Assembly (NCBI GenBank): GCA_022747635.1
Contig: JAKTNV010000018.1
Span: forward strand, 3,346,927-3,410,926
DNA length: 64,000 nt
Reading direction: 5' to 3'
Origin: Hetaerina americana
Lineage: Eukaryota; Arthropoda; Insecta; Odonata; Calopterygidae
Shown here one piece after another: positions 39,701 to 51,700 of this stretch (positions are counted from its first letter, which is position 1; the number at the start of each line of letters is the position of its first letter). The notes under the pieces are model-generated. The model did not search any database, was not told where the DNA came from, and saw only the letters and a list, made by a program, of their open reading frames with translations. A program made the translations under genes and the position numbers.

Positions 39701-42700
39701 TAATGGTATAATGAAAGTACTTGTGGCCTTTTTATTTTAATGTGGAAGTTGTTGAACTGGGCGATTTATGATTTTAGGCTTGCTGTCGCTGAAGCTGACC
39801 AGAATGGAAGGGAAGAAATTTGAAACTCTGTGTGAGTCTACTGTTGAGAACTGCCTGCCCATTGGCAGTTGGCACCACCTGGCCATCAATGTGAAGGACT
39901 ATATGCAGAGGAGGAAGAGCGTCATTGAGGTGGGTGCCATCGCATTGCCCTCGCACCCACTTTGCTGATGCAATTCTATTCCCATGTCTTGCATTTAAGG
40001 CAAGGAATGAAAGTGTTGATATTGTCATTCTTAAACTGCATCATACATCGGCAGGGCAAGATTTGAGCTGTTGACAATTTAATTCAGTGTTGTTGGCTTC
40101 TTTTTTGTTTTCATAGCAGACATATTAAAAATATATCTACCCTTTTCAAAAATATGTATGTATTTATGTATTAATGTATGTATGTATGTATGTATGTATG
40201 TATGTATGTATGTATGTATGTTTGCATGTAAGTATGTATGTGTGTGTGTGTGTGTGTGTATTTCGAAAGCACAAAATGGCCAAAGTCAATGCATGTGTTT
40301 ATTCAACTTAGAAATGCAGTTATTCTGATTTTTCACATGCTAGCACTGAAGAGGTTTTCCACTGATAGAAATTATGGTTGTGAGTTTTTTTCATGCATGA
40401 TATTTTAGCTTTTAGAGATCATGCAAGGCCTTTTTCCTTGAACAGATTAATTTTAAAAATTTAGCATTTTGCTTGGAATACATTTCTTAAAAAATTAATT
40501 AAGGTACCTCATTGCTTCAAATAATGTTACATATTGTAGTATTAAGTGCTTGGAACTAAGGAGCAGGTTAATGTAATGTGGGGTGTCAGGTTTTTTCTGG
40601 TTAGACTAAGCTAAGAAATGTAGTGATAATCGGTCTGTATTCACATAAATCCTACCTTAAATGGTAGACTATCAATAGTAATAATAATATAGTAATACCT
40701 CCATAGTTGAGTAAAAAATAAGAATAATATATTTATTTGTCCAGCAGACACAGTGTTCAGTATTGAGAATACATGGCAGGTGTATTGGACACGTCAGTGG
40801 GATACGGATCACATTATTCCCGAATAGAAATAGAAATAAAGATACTATATGCCAGGAAACCGATGTACATTTAAGTTTACATAAAAATTCATTTATATTA
40901 TAATAACACTCATCAACCAGATATGCAAATAGATTCTTGTTGAATGGTGAAATTCTTTTCTCATTGTTTAAATGGTTAGGCAGGTTGTTAAACATTTTTG
41001 TGCCCATTGATGTTGGTCCTTAAGCTGCCATAGACAGGTTTGATGTTTTCACATTTTATCTTTACATTTTCTGGTATGTGACAGTGATAACTATTATTCA
41101 TTGTTAAGTCACTCCTGTTTTTCTCAGCAAAAGTCACTGCGTGGTAGATGTATATACTCAAGATACAGTTAATAATGCCAAATAGTTAAAAAGAGCCTTA
41201 TCGTGCATTGTGGATGATAAGGTTGCTTACAATTTTCTCTGAACTAAAAATGCTTGATTTAATGACGATGATGTTCCTCAGATTACAGTTTCATAACATG
41301 CCAATTCCATACCAATCACAATTTCATGCCAGCTTAAAATTTTAGAATTTTCTGAGTACATTGCTAAAGAAAAATGCATTGAAATTTCAGCAATTGAATT
41401 TTGGTAAATACCAGGGGAAATACTTATGTAGCTGTTTTTACAGACTCCCGATTAGAAATTTAGATTAATTTTTGATCAACTGTTAAAATTCATCATAAGA
41501 AAGAACAAAAACTGCATTATCTATGGTGATCTTAACATTGATATTATACCTCAAAGCAAAGTTTTGCTCAAACTTAGGCACCTGTTAGAATTTTATGGTT
41601 AAATATATTTGATAAACTTGCCTGGATGGCAAACCAAAACCACGGCTACCAATATTGATTATATAATCATCAATTGGCTGACAAAGTTGATGTTTCTGCA
41701 GTTGATCAAATTCTATCTGACCACTGTGCTCAATCGGTGGTAGGGAACTGCTTAAACTACGGCAAACCTAAGCGTTTATAAAATTTTTTACACCAAAGAA
41801 AAAATTGGATTGTCTGTGATATACTATCAAATGTGTCTTGGGTTGATTTGTATAAGTTAACATGTGTGCTTGAAAAGTACTCATTCTTGCTTGGATATAT
41901 TAAACTTGCATTTGAGAGCCGTTTCCCAAAAAAACTTACTGTCCCAAAAAAGGCTAGTAGAACATTTTGGTTAAAAAATGAAGTTAAAGCAGCTGGCCAA
42001 AAACTCTAGTTAATTAGGATAAATTGATTGAAGGGGGTTTTCATCCCTGATGATGACTACAAGGAGGACAAGAAAGAATATGCTACCATTCCAAAAAATT
42101 TAAAAAAAGCTAATTTTAATGGTTTTTTTTGCAAATATCCAAAATAAACCAAGAGCTATGTGGGATATTGTAAACTGGGAAACTGAAAGAAACAGCGTGG
42201 AAAGTTTAGAAAGCTTCAGGCTAAAAAATGAATATGGTATAAATAAATTTGTATCAGCATAGCCATTGCCTTATTAGGGTAATACTTCTCAATGTTCAAT
42301 GTACAGTTTCCTATGCTCCACCATGACCTTCTCATCACATTAAGCCTGCTCTTCTGGACTAGACTCTTCTTGAAGGCTTGTGGAGTTTTTTAATAGTAAA
42401 CAAGCAGGGGTTTAACAATCAAATCACCTCTTGCATTTGCACATAGTAGCAGCTTGAGATGGTCTTTTATTGGTTTGTTGCCTGGTAATGCATTCTCTTC
42501 TTTTATATATGTTCGTTGTGGCATCATCTGCCATGAGAGATCCATCTCATCACAATTTAATAACTTTTGCAGTGTGTAACCCTCAGAATCTACAAGCTTC
42601 TTGAAGTCACTAATGAAGTTTCTGCTTCCCACTTTTTCATTTTCAAATCCACCATTTTATGTGTGAAAAATTCATTTATCATTTTCCAGTAAATGTAATG

Positions 42701-45700
42701 ATGTTTGTACACATCATTTCATGTTCACTCATTTCACATTAGCCAAATTTGGATTGAAGGGAAATTTCATATCTGTTATGGAAAATCTTTTTGCCACAGG
42801 GATTGTTAATTTGCACAATATATTGCAAGGCCTTAATTTCATGTTCTCTGCTGATAAAGTAGGTAACAGATGATAGTAATTCTCGTTACACATTTTGTTT
42901 GCTTGTTCTGGCGAGTTTTAACCCCTCCAGCCGGTATAGGTATTTAAATGCTTGGGCCCCAATCGTGGTATTTAATTTTTCTAAAATCTCTCCCTCTTAC
43001 AGCATTGTTGAAAATAATTATCATCTTTTTAAATATTTATTCTAAAATTTTAAAAAATTACCTTTTGTTAAATTGCTTAATATATTTGGTAAAAATATTT
43101 ACGTTATATTTTATATTTTCACTTTTTCGTTATTCTTTAAGTTTCGAACCTCCGTTCTTAAAGTTCAGTTTTGCGTGGTATAATTTGTAACAATCCTCCA
43201 AACATAGGCCTGCATTGCAATTGGGGCACCAATACACTGTATCCCTCCTTTTACCTCGTGCCGAGAACACCTGACATCTTCTTTGGGGCCTGGACTTCAC
43301 CCCGTTCGGTGGTATCTTTTCAGTGAAGTGCCTCTCGACCAAACGTCCTCACTTGAACTTGCACCATCACGTCCAATACCCACTTCTCTTTCTCCGTCCA
43401 GGTGTTCTACTTAATTCTCTATATTATCTTCACTCAAAAAAAGCTTATCCCTCTTGGAATCCATTACGGGGGTTATATACAAGGCTTTTTTACGTCTCTT
43501 TCTCAAGAAAGAAATCTAACACCTGAGACTATAGAAGCTGGTGAGGCCTTTTGCCCTCGCAAATGTCATGAGGAAACAAAAAGAAAGAGTGATACAGGAA
43601 TGGTTCCAGAGAAATTAGCAAGGGAGTTCATATCAAGCAATAAAGACGAACAGAAGGTGAGGTCAAAGGGAAAATGCAAAGAACTTGCGTATCTTATAAA
43701 GACGGACTTGATGGATTTGAAAAAAATTCAAAACCGAGAGAGCGGAGTGGGGCATACAGTGTCTGTGGGTAAGGCTTGCTGACTGGGACGGATCATGTAC
43801 TGAGAACTGCCCTGAGGGGTTAAAACATGTCATGAATAGTATAATTTCATATTGCTTTCCGCGGTTAATTGTTTCATTCTTTAAAATTTTGATGGACAAA
43901 CCTAATCTTTCTGTGTGATGATATTTACACGATTTTCAGACTCCTAATTGTACTCTTAATTTACCTTTGAGTGAGAGTGCTGCCTCTGTGTATTACCTTT
44001 AGCTCTGATGGAGCACTAGCTCTTCTCATTGAATGCATATTCTGTGACAGGTCACCCTCTTCATCAATGGCTGCCGGGAGGTCAAAGTCCTGATGACCTT
44101 CAGCGGACTCGTGATGCGTAGGGTGGTGCCCACTTGCCTGCTCCTTGGCCACCAGATGGCCAAGGTCTCCAAGAATTCCACTGGCAGCTCGTGGTTCTTT
44201 GGCAGCCTTGTGCTCTTCCGTGGCGCTGTCTTCACAAAGGAGAAGGCACTTTGCCTGATGGGGATGGGCCCCAACTTCACCCACCTGACAGACTGTGATG
44301 CTGAGAGGTGCCATCCCAACTTCTCCCCTCTCCTTACCCTGGGCAGTGTGCTCTCCGTGGGCATTGACTGGGACTCTCTCTTTGAAGGTGGTGGGGGCTC
44401 GAACCTCAAGCTGCTCCAGGACAATCTCCTCCTCACGTACTCCGCTGAAAATCCTACGTTTGTCAACGTGTACCCTCTGATTGTCACCAGTCCTGGAGGT
44501 GAGAGGTCTTATTGCTCACTGGTATCTCGGGTTAATGTGGCATCTTGGGTTGGGGTGGAAAACATTCCTTTGGGAGTCCATCTTGATAACAGCAATTATA
44601 TCACTGGTGGTTTCTCAGTCTTGTCTCTGTAATGAGTGAATATTAATGTACTAACATGGAGAGATGCGTTATTTTTTATTCTAGGAAGTGTGCTTTTAAA
44701 TTTCAGCTGAAGCTGTGGTGATCAATTTAGTTGAAAGTTCTTAGCAATCTCAATATGCAGTAAAACCTTTTTATTGTAAAATTGAAGCTCCTGAAAAATT
44801 TGGGTTTCGAAATATTGTGTTTTAAAATAACTAACGTAGATATGAGTTAATATTTGGCAGGATAAAATCAGGATGCCATTCGAGCTAGTATATCTATCTA
44901 GACTTCACCATCCCATGATAACCTTTCTCGTCAATGGAACCGTCTTTGCCTATTTTGGAGCAGGTTCACTCTTTGTAGTCCACTGTTTCTACTGTTCTTT
45001 CACCTTGGGAGTGAAGTGGTGGGTGCAAGTTTCATCCAAAGTTATGAATCGATAATGCAAAAAATTATTATCACAAAAAATGCAGTTTTTGGCTGCCCTG
45101 AACACTTGTCATCAGCCAAGCTGGTGTGGCCACGTATCAATTCAGCTGCGCAAATTTCATGGCCGTAAATGATGCTGTAGAGTCCCCACACACAGCTTCC
45201 CACTCGTCTTTGATTTATATAGAACCTTCAAAAACAAATATTGTATTTTCCCATCAATAATGTGCACCTTATGTATAATGCATACCCAGAACTTGGTATT
45301 TATTTATCATGAATTGGTTTAGATACCACATGCCCAGAGCTTCATAGTTACCTTGAATGCGTATAGATTCTGTACATCTGTGTATATGTACATATATATG
45401 CGTGTAAATATTATATATGCACGTAAATATTATTATTATTATAATTAGGTAATCTAATTATAATACCTAATTGTAATTAGGTATTATAATAGGTAAAGGT
45501 ATAATTAGGTAGGTTTAAGGTAGGTTTTTGGATAGACATAATTACTAATTTAATAATTTGTGACCCCTAGCAAAACACAACATTCTACTTTACAGCAGGT
45601 CCCTCTTCAGCTCTGAGTACTTTCTTCCTCCCTTCATCCCGTCCAACATCCCTTTCCTCGTTTGCCTAGCATTCTCCCCTCATTCACAGTCTTCAACATC

Positions 45701-48700
45701 CCGCTGCTGGTAAATACCTTCATCAACTTTTCCTACCTCCATAGGATTGCTCCCAGCAAACCCCTCTCTTTGCCCACCATACCAAGCACTTCCTCATTTG
45801 TTTTCTTCTCTCTCCATTTTACCTTCTCCATTCTTCTCCACACCCACATTTCAAAAGCCTCCAATCTACGTCTATCCTCCTGCTTCAATGACCACGTTTC
45901 CGCGACGTACATAGCTACGCTCCATATCAAAGTTTTTACGAGTCTTTTCTTAACATCCTTACTCAATGTCCCCGTCATCAACTCCCTCCTCCTTGTGAAA
46001 GCCTCTTTGCCTAGCGCAATTCTTCTCCTTACGTCCCTACGACTTTGACCGTGTTGGTCCAAAACACTTCCGAGGCACGTAAACTGTTCTACCTGCTATA
46101 GTTTTTGCCCTCCTATTTTAATGTTTAGCTTAGCCTTTTTCTTTCTAGAAAATCGCATAATCTTTTTTTATTAATATTGTTTCTCATCCCATACCTGTCG
46201 CACTGAATTTCCAATTCACACAGCAATGCTTGCAACCCCTTGGCTGACTGACAAACTAAAGCTTGGTCATCAGCAAACCTAACTGATTTTACATATTCCC
46301 CACCCACTTTCATTCCTACCTCCAGCTCTTCCCATGCCTCTTTAGTTATTTCCTCTGCATACAGGTTGAACAGCAACGGTGATAATGGGTAACCCTGCCT
46401 TACACCTCTTCCTAACAATGCCCAACCGCACTCCCCGCGTTCCCCACTAGTACCTGTGCAGTCTTAGACATGTACAGGTTGCGGATTAGCCTCCTTTCCC
46501 TCCAATCTATTCCTATTTTCTTCAGTATACTCATTAGGTTTTCCCAATTCACTCTGTCAAATGCTTTTTCGAAATCTACGAAACAGGCAAATACCTCCTG
46601 GTTGTGTTCTATATTCCTCTCGATTAATAATCTCATTTCTGCAATGGCATCACGCGTACCTCTTCCCTTCCTAAACCCAAACTGATCATCCCCCAAGTAA
46701 TCATTTGCCCTACTCTGTATCCTTTTGTTTATTATCCTGAGAACAACTTTAGCTGCATGGGATATCAAACTTATCGTCCTGTAGTCTTCACATGATGTAG
46801 CCTTTACCTTTTTTGAAATAGGAACTAAAACTGATCTCACAAAGTCTTCCGGCCAGATTTCTTCTTCATAGATTCTACGAATCAGCCCATATAGCCTCTT
46901 CCTCCCACATTCTCCTAAACATTTCAGTAGATCCGCAGGAACGTTATCCACCCCTACGGCCTTTTTCAGTTTCATCTCCCTTAATGCCATTTCTATCTCA
47001 ATGTCGAGTATGCCTGGACCTAAGCTATCTTCCTCTACGTCATGTTCCTTTTCTATGTCTAACTTTGTTGGCCTAAGTTCTTAACCATACGTATTAGAAT
47101 ATGTTTCTTCTTTTTCTCATGGATTTATGAGATGAAATCTCATTAATACTGTGACGTACTGAATGTCATTAATGTACTGTAACAGTAGCAAATGTGTATA
47201 AAATAAAATGCAATTAGAAAGGCATGCTTCCAGACCAATTTATTTTTGTGAGACTCCTCTTTAAATTATTGTGTACATTGGTCTGTAAATGTTTAGATTT
47301 TTTCAATTTTCATTACATAACGCGCATCATCATTTTTTTTCAATCATCTGAACATTTTTGTATAGAAAATACACATGCTATTGATGGGAAAATAAGTTAC
47401 TTAATGACAGCTAGTTACTCAATTTTTTCCATTTTTGCCAAAACCATCACAGCTGCTCACTCAAACAAAAGTGAAACAACCACTGGTGTGTCCAAAATGG
47501 CTAAAATTGTGTAGAGTACCTTTCAACGCATGCGCAAACACATTCCCTGACTTTTGTTGAAGAGTGCTGCCATCTTCATGTTGAGGTCTGACACTTTTGG
47601 GACTAGCTGCATATCACTGGGTGGAAATGGCTGCCGCAGGCCTGTAACCCTTGAAGAGTTTGCTTGGATGCATGCGAGTGTTAGTCGTACCCTATTCTCA
47701 TCCCTTTGTGGTCGTCCCTTCTAATCTAGGGGTTGTGAGCTCGCTGTTTCCTGGGCAACCTGGATTCCGGGTGGTCACCATGGACCAACGTGCCAGTCAA
47801 CAGCTCCCGCTTGGTCTACACCCTTTATGCCTTTCCACCCCCAATCTGCAGCAGTACCGTGGTCTGGTGGCAGCAGCTTCTTCCCTTGGTGGTGTACACC
47901 TCCTTCTTTTCCTGTTTGCCAGGGTACGTATACATATGTATGCTCCATTCATTGCAAGAGTATCTTTTATTTGAGATTGGTTCAAGTTTGTGACATTCAA
48001 GCCATCAGGCCCTATCAATGAAACAAATTTGTTGTTTAGGACTGACTTCACTGATGTCAGTGGGCTTTCAAAGCAAAGAGGGATGATCCACATGAAATTT
48101 CACCAAGTCCTATCCCATAAACGTGTCCCTAGTCTGACTGAAAACACTTTGGGGAAAAATGAGAAGTATGAGGGCATTGGCATGGAGAAGGGTGAGCAAA
48201 GGGACTGCAGGAAATTAGTTGCCATCCTTTTTCATGTTATGGTGGAATATCGACGTAATGAAAGGCCAGAGTTGTGTCAATGTTAAAAGAGTTCTAGTTG
48301 TAGCCAGTGGTGTTTAGTAATCATTTATTGGCTTATTCTGATGACTTTTCAGCATATTGCAGTTGTCATTATGGGTGTGTCATATTGTCGGGCCAAAGAA
48401 AGAAATCGAAAGCAAAGTCACTTGAGTGGACAAGAGGATATAGCTATTATTGAGGCATAGTCTCAGTGGTGAGCATGACATCTGATGCCATCCAATGTTG
48501 GGAACCTGAATGGTGGTGCATGATGGTTCCTGCCACAAGTGAGCACCCTGGTTAGGCATAAGGGGGGAAAGGTTTGGTGGCCCAAGAGGGGATTAACTAT
48601 TATATGAAATGTCCCTGTAAAATTTGTATCATTGCACTTTTCATATTGTTTAAACAGGATGTAGTTGTAATTATTTAGTCCTTTGTAATTATCTAAACCA

Positions 48701-51700
48701 TCCGAATTGATAACATTATGGTCTTCTTGGAGATTTAATTAATTTCTTTATTGTTAACCTCTTGGTATAAATCTGTTGAGTTAAAGCATATTATTATTTT
48801 AAACTGTATGGAACATTATGATAAATTATGAGTTCTTAAAATTCATGATGAGTTGTTTCATCTTCAGAATTTTGTTGACTGCGTAATGAAACCGGTCGTT
48901 TTAAATAAAAATCAGTGAAACTGACAAGTTATAATTTTCCACAATTCAGAAAAGCACTGATAATTGTATTTGAATGTCACCAGTTCTCTATTTAGTTTCC
49001 CCAAATCAAGCCTTAAAATTTCTGAAAAAGTCTTTTTTTTTTGAAAGGAACTGATTTCTGAAATAAAGAGGACATTTTTCTTTGCTAATCCAACATTATG
49101 ATTATGTCGCATATTCTTGGGTTGGATAAACTGGATGAAGGTATGGATAAACTTTATTTTGGGATGTGTGAGTGACCAAGTCTAGGAATATGCTTGTAGA
49201 TTGTTTGCATACAAAGTATTATACTTACTTAGTATGTAAATAAGGTAGATTCCCGGTGCAAGCATGCTGTGACGTACATTCACATCAGGAAGAAATTATT
49301 CGTGATACTTTTTATGCAAACATTGTAGCTGGTATTAAACACCTTTTCCGAATTCTGATTTTACTAACATAATCAATTCATAAAGGGAGTCAATAATGAC
49401 GAGAAATTTTTCAAGAGATTTTTGCTTTGAGAAAACAGTACGATTCTTTGGATTAATGCATGACGAAGAGTGGTAATTATGAATCGGGAATAGTTTTCTC
49501 TGTGTTCCTCACTTTACTCAATGCTTCCATGGTAGACGGTGGAGGTGAGTGCGGATGAAGAGAGCCAGGCCAAGGCCCTCTTCCTCCTCTTGGACCTCGT
49601 GCGCTGTGATGGAGACTTTTACTCACAGTTTGTGAACAATGAGTTTACAAAACTCATCGTCAGAGTCCTCTCATCTTCACTTTGCAAGGCAGGAAATCAT
49701 ATGCTGAAGGTAAGAGGCATTTACAGATATTTTGAGTATTTCAAAGAGTTTCTATTTTTATTTTTTCATTAATAAATTCCTAATGAAAATGCATTATTGA
49801 AACATTGAGTATAATTCTTATGTTCTAAAAAATGTTTATTCAATAAAACCTTGTTTGTTCCAAATTCAAGCTCCTGAAAAATTTGGGTTTCCAAATATCC
49901 TATTTTAAAATAACTAACGTAGAAAAGAGTCAATATTTGGTAGGGTAAAATCAGGATGTGGTTCTGGCTACGCATTAGAATCCGTTTCAAATGGTCGATC
50001 ACTCTGCTTTGTGAACTGCAGTGCAATTTTCTTTCATTTTCAGTCACGCGATGTGAGTCAGTCCTCTGTTGAGTCGACGTGACACTAGGACTTTTCTATT
50101 TCCTCTTGGCATTCTCCAAGATATCGAATGCAACTCATATTTATCCCTTACATTATCTAACTTGAATACTTCATTGCTAACTCTTGTCTTCTCTACTTAC
50201 TTCATTATCTAACATTATAAATATTTTCTTAACATTCTTGCTCAACATGCCTGTCATATATTCCCTCTTTCTTGTTAAAGCTTTTTTGTGTAACTCAATT
50301 CTTCTTCTAATGCCCCGATTGCATCTTTGGCCATTTTCATCCAAAATGATTTCAAGATTGATGAAATGTTCCACCTGGGCTAGTATTTAACTTCCAATTT
50401 TAACATTTAGCGTAGCCATCGAAATTGTTCAAAACTTTTACGCTTTCAATGCAATAATTTCAAAGTGCAAAAATCATTCCTCTTTGAGTGCTGTGAAGTA
50501 ACTAGATGTTATGATGAAATACCATCCATACGATATCACAGGTGTTTGTAGCTGTGCATGTTGCACCTCAGTCGGAAAGGTTAAAGCTAAATTTTAAACA
50601 ATAGGGTGTTTGCCTTTGACGAATTCAAACGAACTGACGGTGATGCTGTGACAGTAACTTTTAATTGAGTCATCCGCTAATGTGGATTGCAATGCAACCT
50701 TTGGAGTCTAAAATTTTGGAGTGTAAGAGGATCTCGGGTTGCTTAACTGGCTAAACCACTCAGCTTGATATCAAAGGATCTGGGTTCAAATCCTGGTCAT
50801 GTAGAATTTTTTGCAATTTGAGATTGTAGCATTATGAAGTGCATTAGCTGATGACTATGTTAAAGGTTACTATATTCTGCATCTCCCACAGTTTCTTTGA
50901 ACCCTTTGTTTTGTTTACATTGATTCCCATCACATACTTACGGGTATGACACTGCTTTTCTAATGTGCTAAGCAATTATTTTAATCCCTTGACTGACTGA
51001 CAAACTAGAGCTTGGTCATCAACAAACCTAACTGATTTTACGAATCCCCCACCCCCTTTCATTCCTATCTCCAGTTCTTCCCATGCCTCGTTAATCATTT
51101 CCTCCACATATAGGTTGAACAGCAACGGTGAGAATGGTCAACTCTGCCTTACACCCCTTCCTAACACTGCCCATCTGGACTCCCTGTTCCCCACTAGTAC
51201 CTGTGCAGTCTGAGACATGTACAGGTTGCAGATTAGCCTTCTTTCCCTCCAATCTATTCCTATTTTCTGCGGAATACTCATTAGTTTTTCCCAACTCACT
51301 CTATCAAATGCTTTTTTGAAATCTACGAAACAGGCAAATACCTCCTGATTGTGTTCTATATTTCTCTCGATTAATAATCTCATTACTGCAATGGCATGGT
51401 ACCTCTCCCCTTTCTAAACCCAAACTGATCATCCCCTAAATAATCATTTGCCCTACTCTCTATCCTTTTGTTTACGATCCTAAGAACAACTTTAGATGCA
51501 TGGGATATCAAACTAATTGTCCTGTAGTCCTCACATGACGTGGCCTTTATCTTTTTTTGGAATTAGGCACTAATACCGATCTCTCAAAGTCTGCCATTAA
51601 AATCCCTCCCTCACATATGCTACAAATTAGTCCATAAAGACTTTTTATCCTATTTTTTCCTAAACCATTAAAGGAAATCCATGGGAATATTGTTTACCCC

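Larger units (their letters stand above)
42922..43819. mobile_element. piggyBac-type element, non-autonomous
   Basis: TTAA at 42918-42921 and 43820-43823 flank ends CCCCTCCAG and the inverse CTGAGGGG. This is the piggyBac hallmark (TTAA target, short terminal repeats starting CCC). It holds a transposase C-terminal piece (minus, 43342-43130) and an unassigned plus-strand frame. At 898 bp it is far shorter than an autonomous element. Confidence 0.8.
45240..47395. mobile_element. Pogo-like element split by a LINE
   Basis: The left end (CCCATCAATAATGTGCACC at about 45250) and right end (inverse of TTGATGGGAAAATAA near 47380) match those of the element at 22959-24013. So do the subterminal stretches 45290-45380 and 47088-47340. 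The interior is replaced by a LINE (about 45560-47085). Confidence 0.68.

Noticed and set aside
40149..40262. CRISPR-like direct repeats
   Set aside because: Simple TATG tandem without spacers, in a eukaryotic intron.
43961..44487. Two minus-strand frames (117 and 153 residues)
   Set aside because: Antisense of LYST exon 10.
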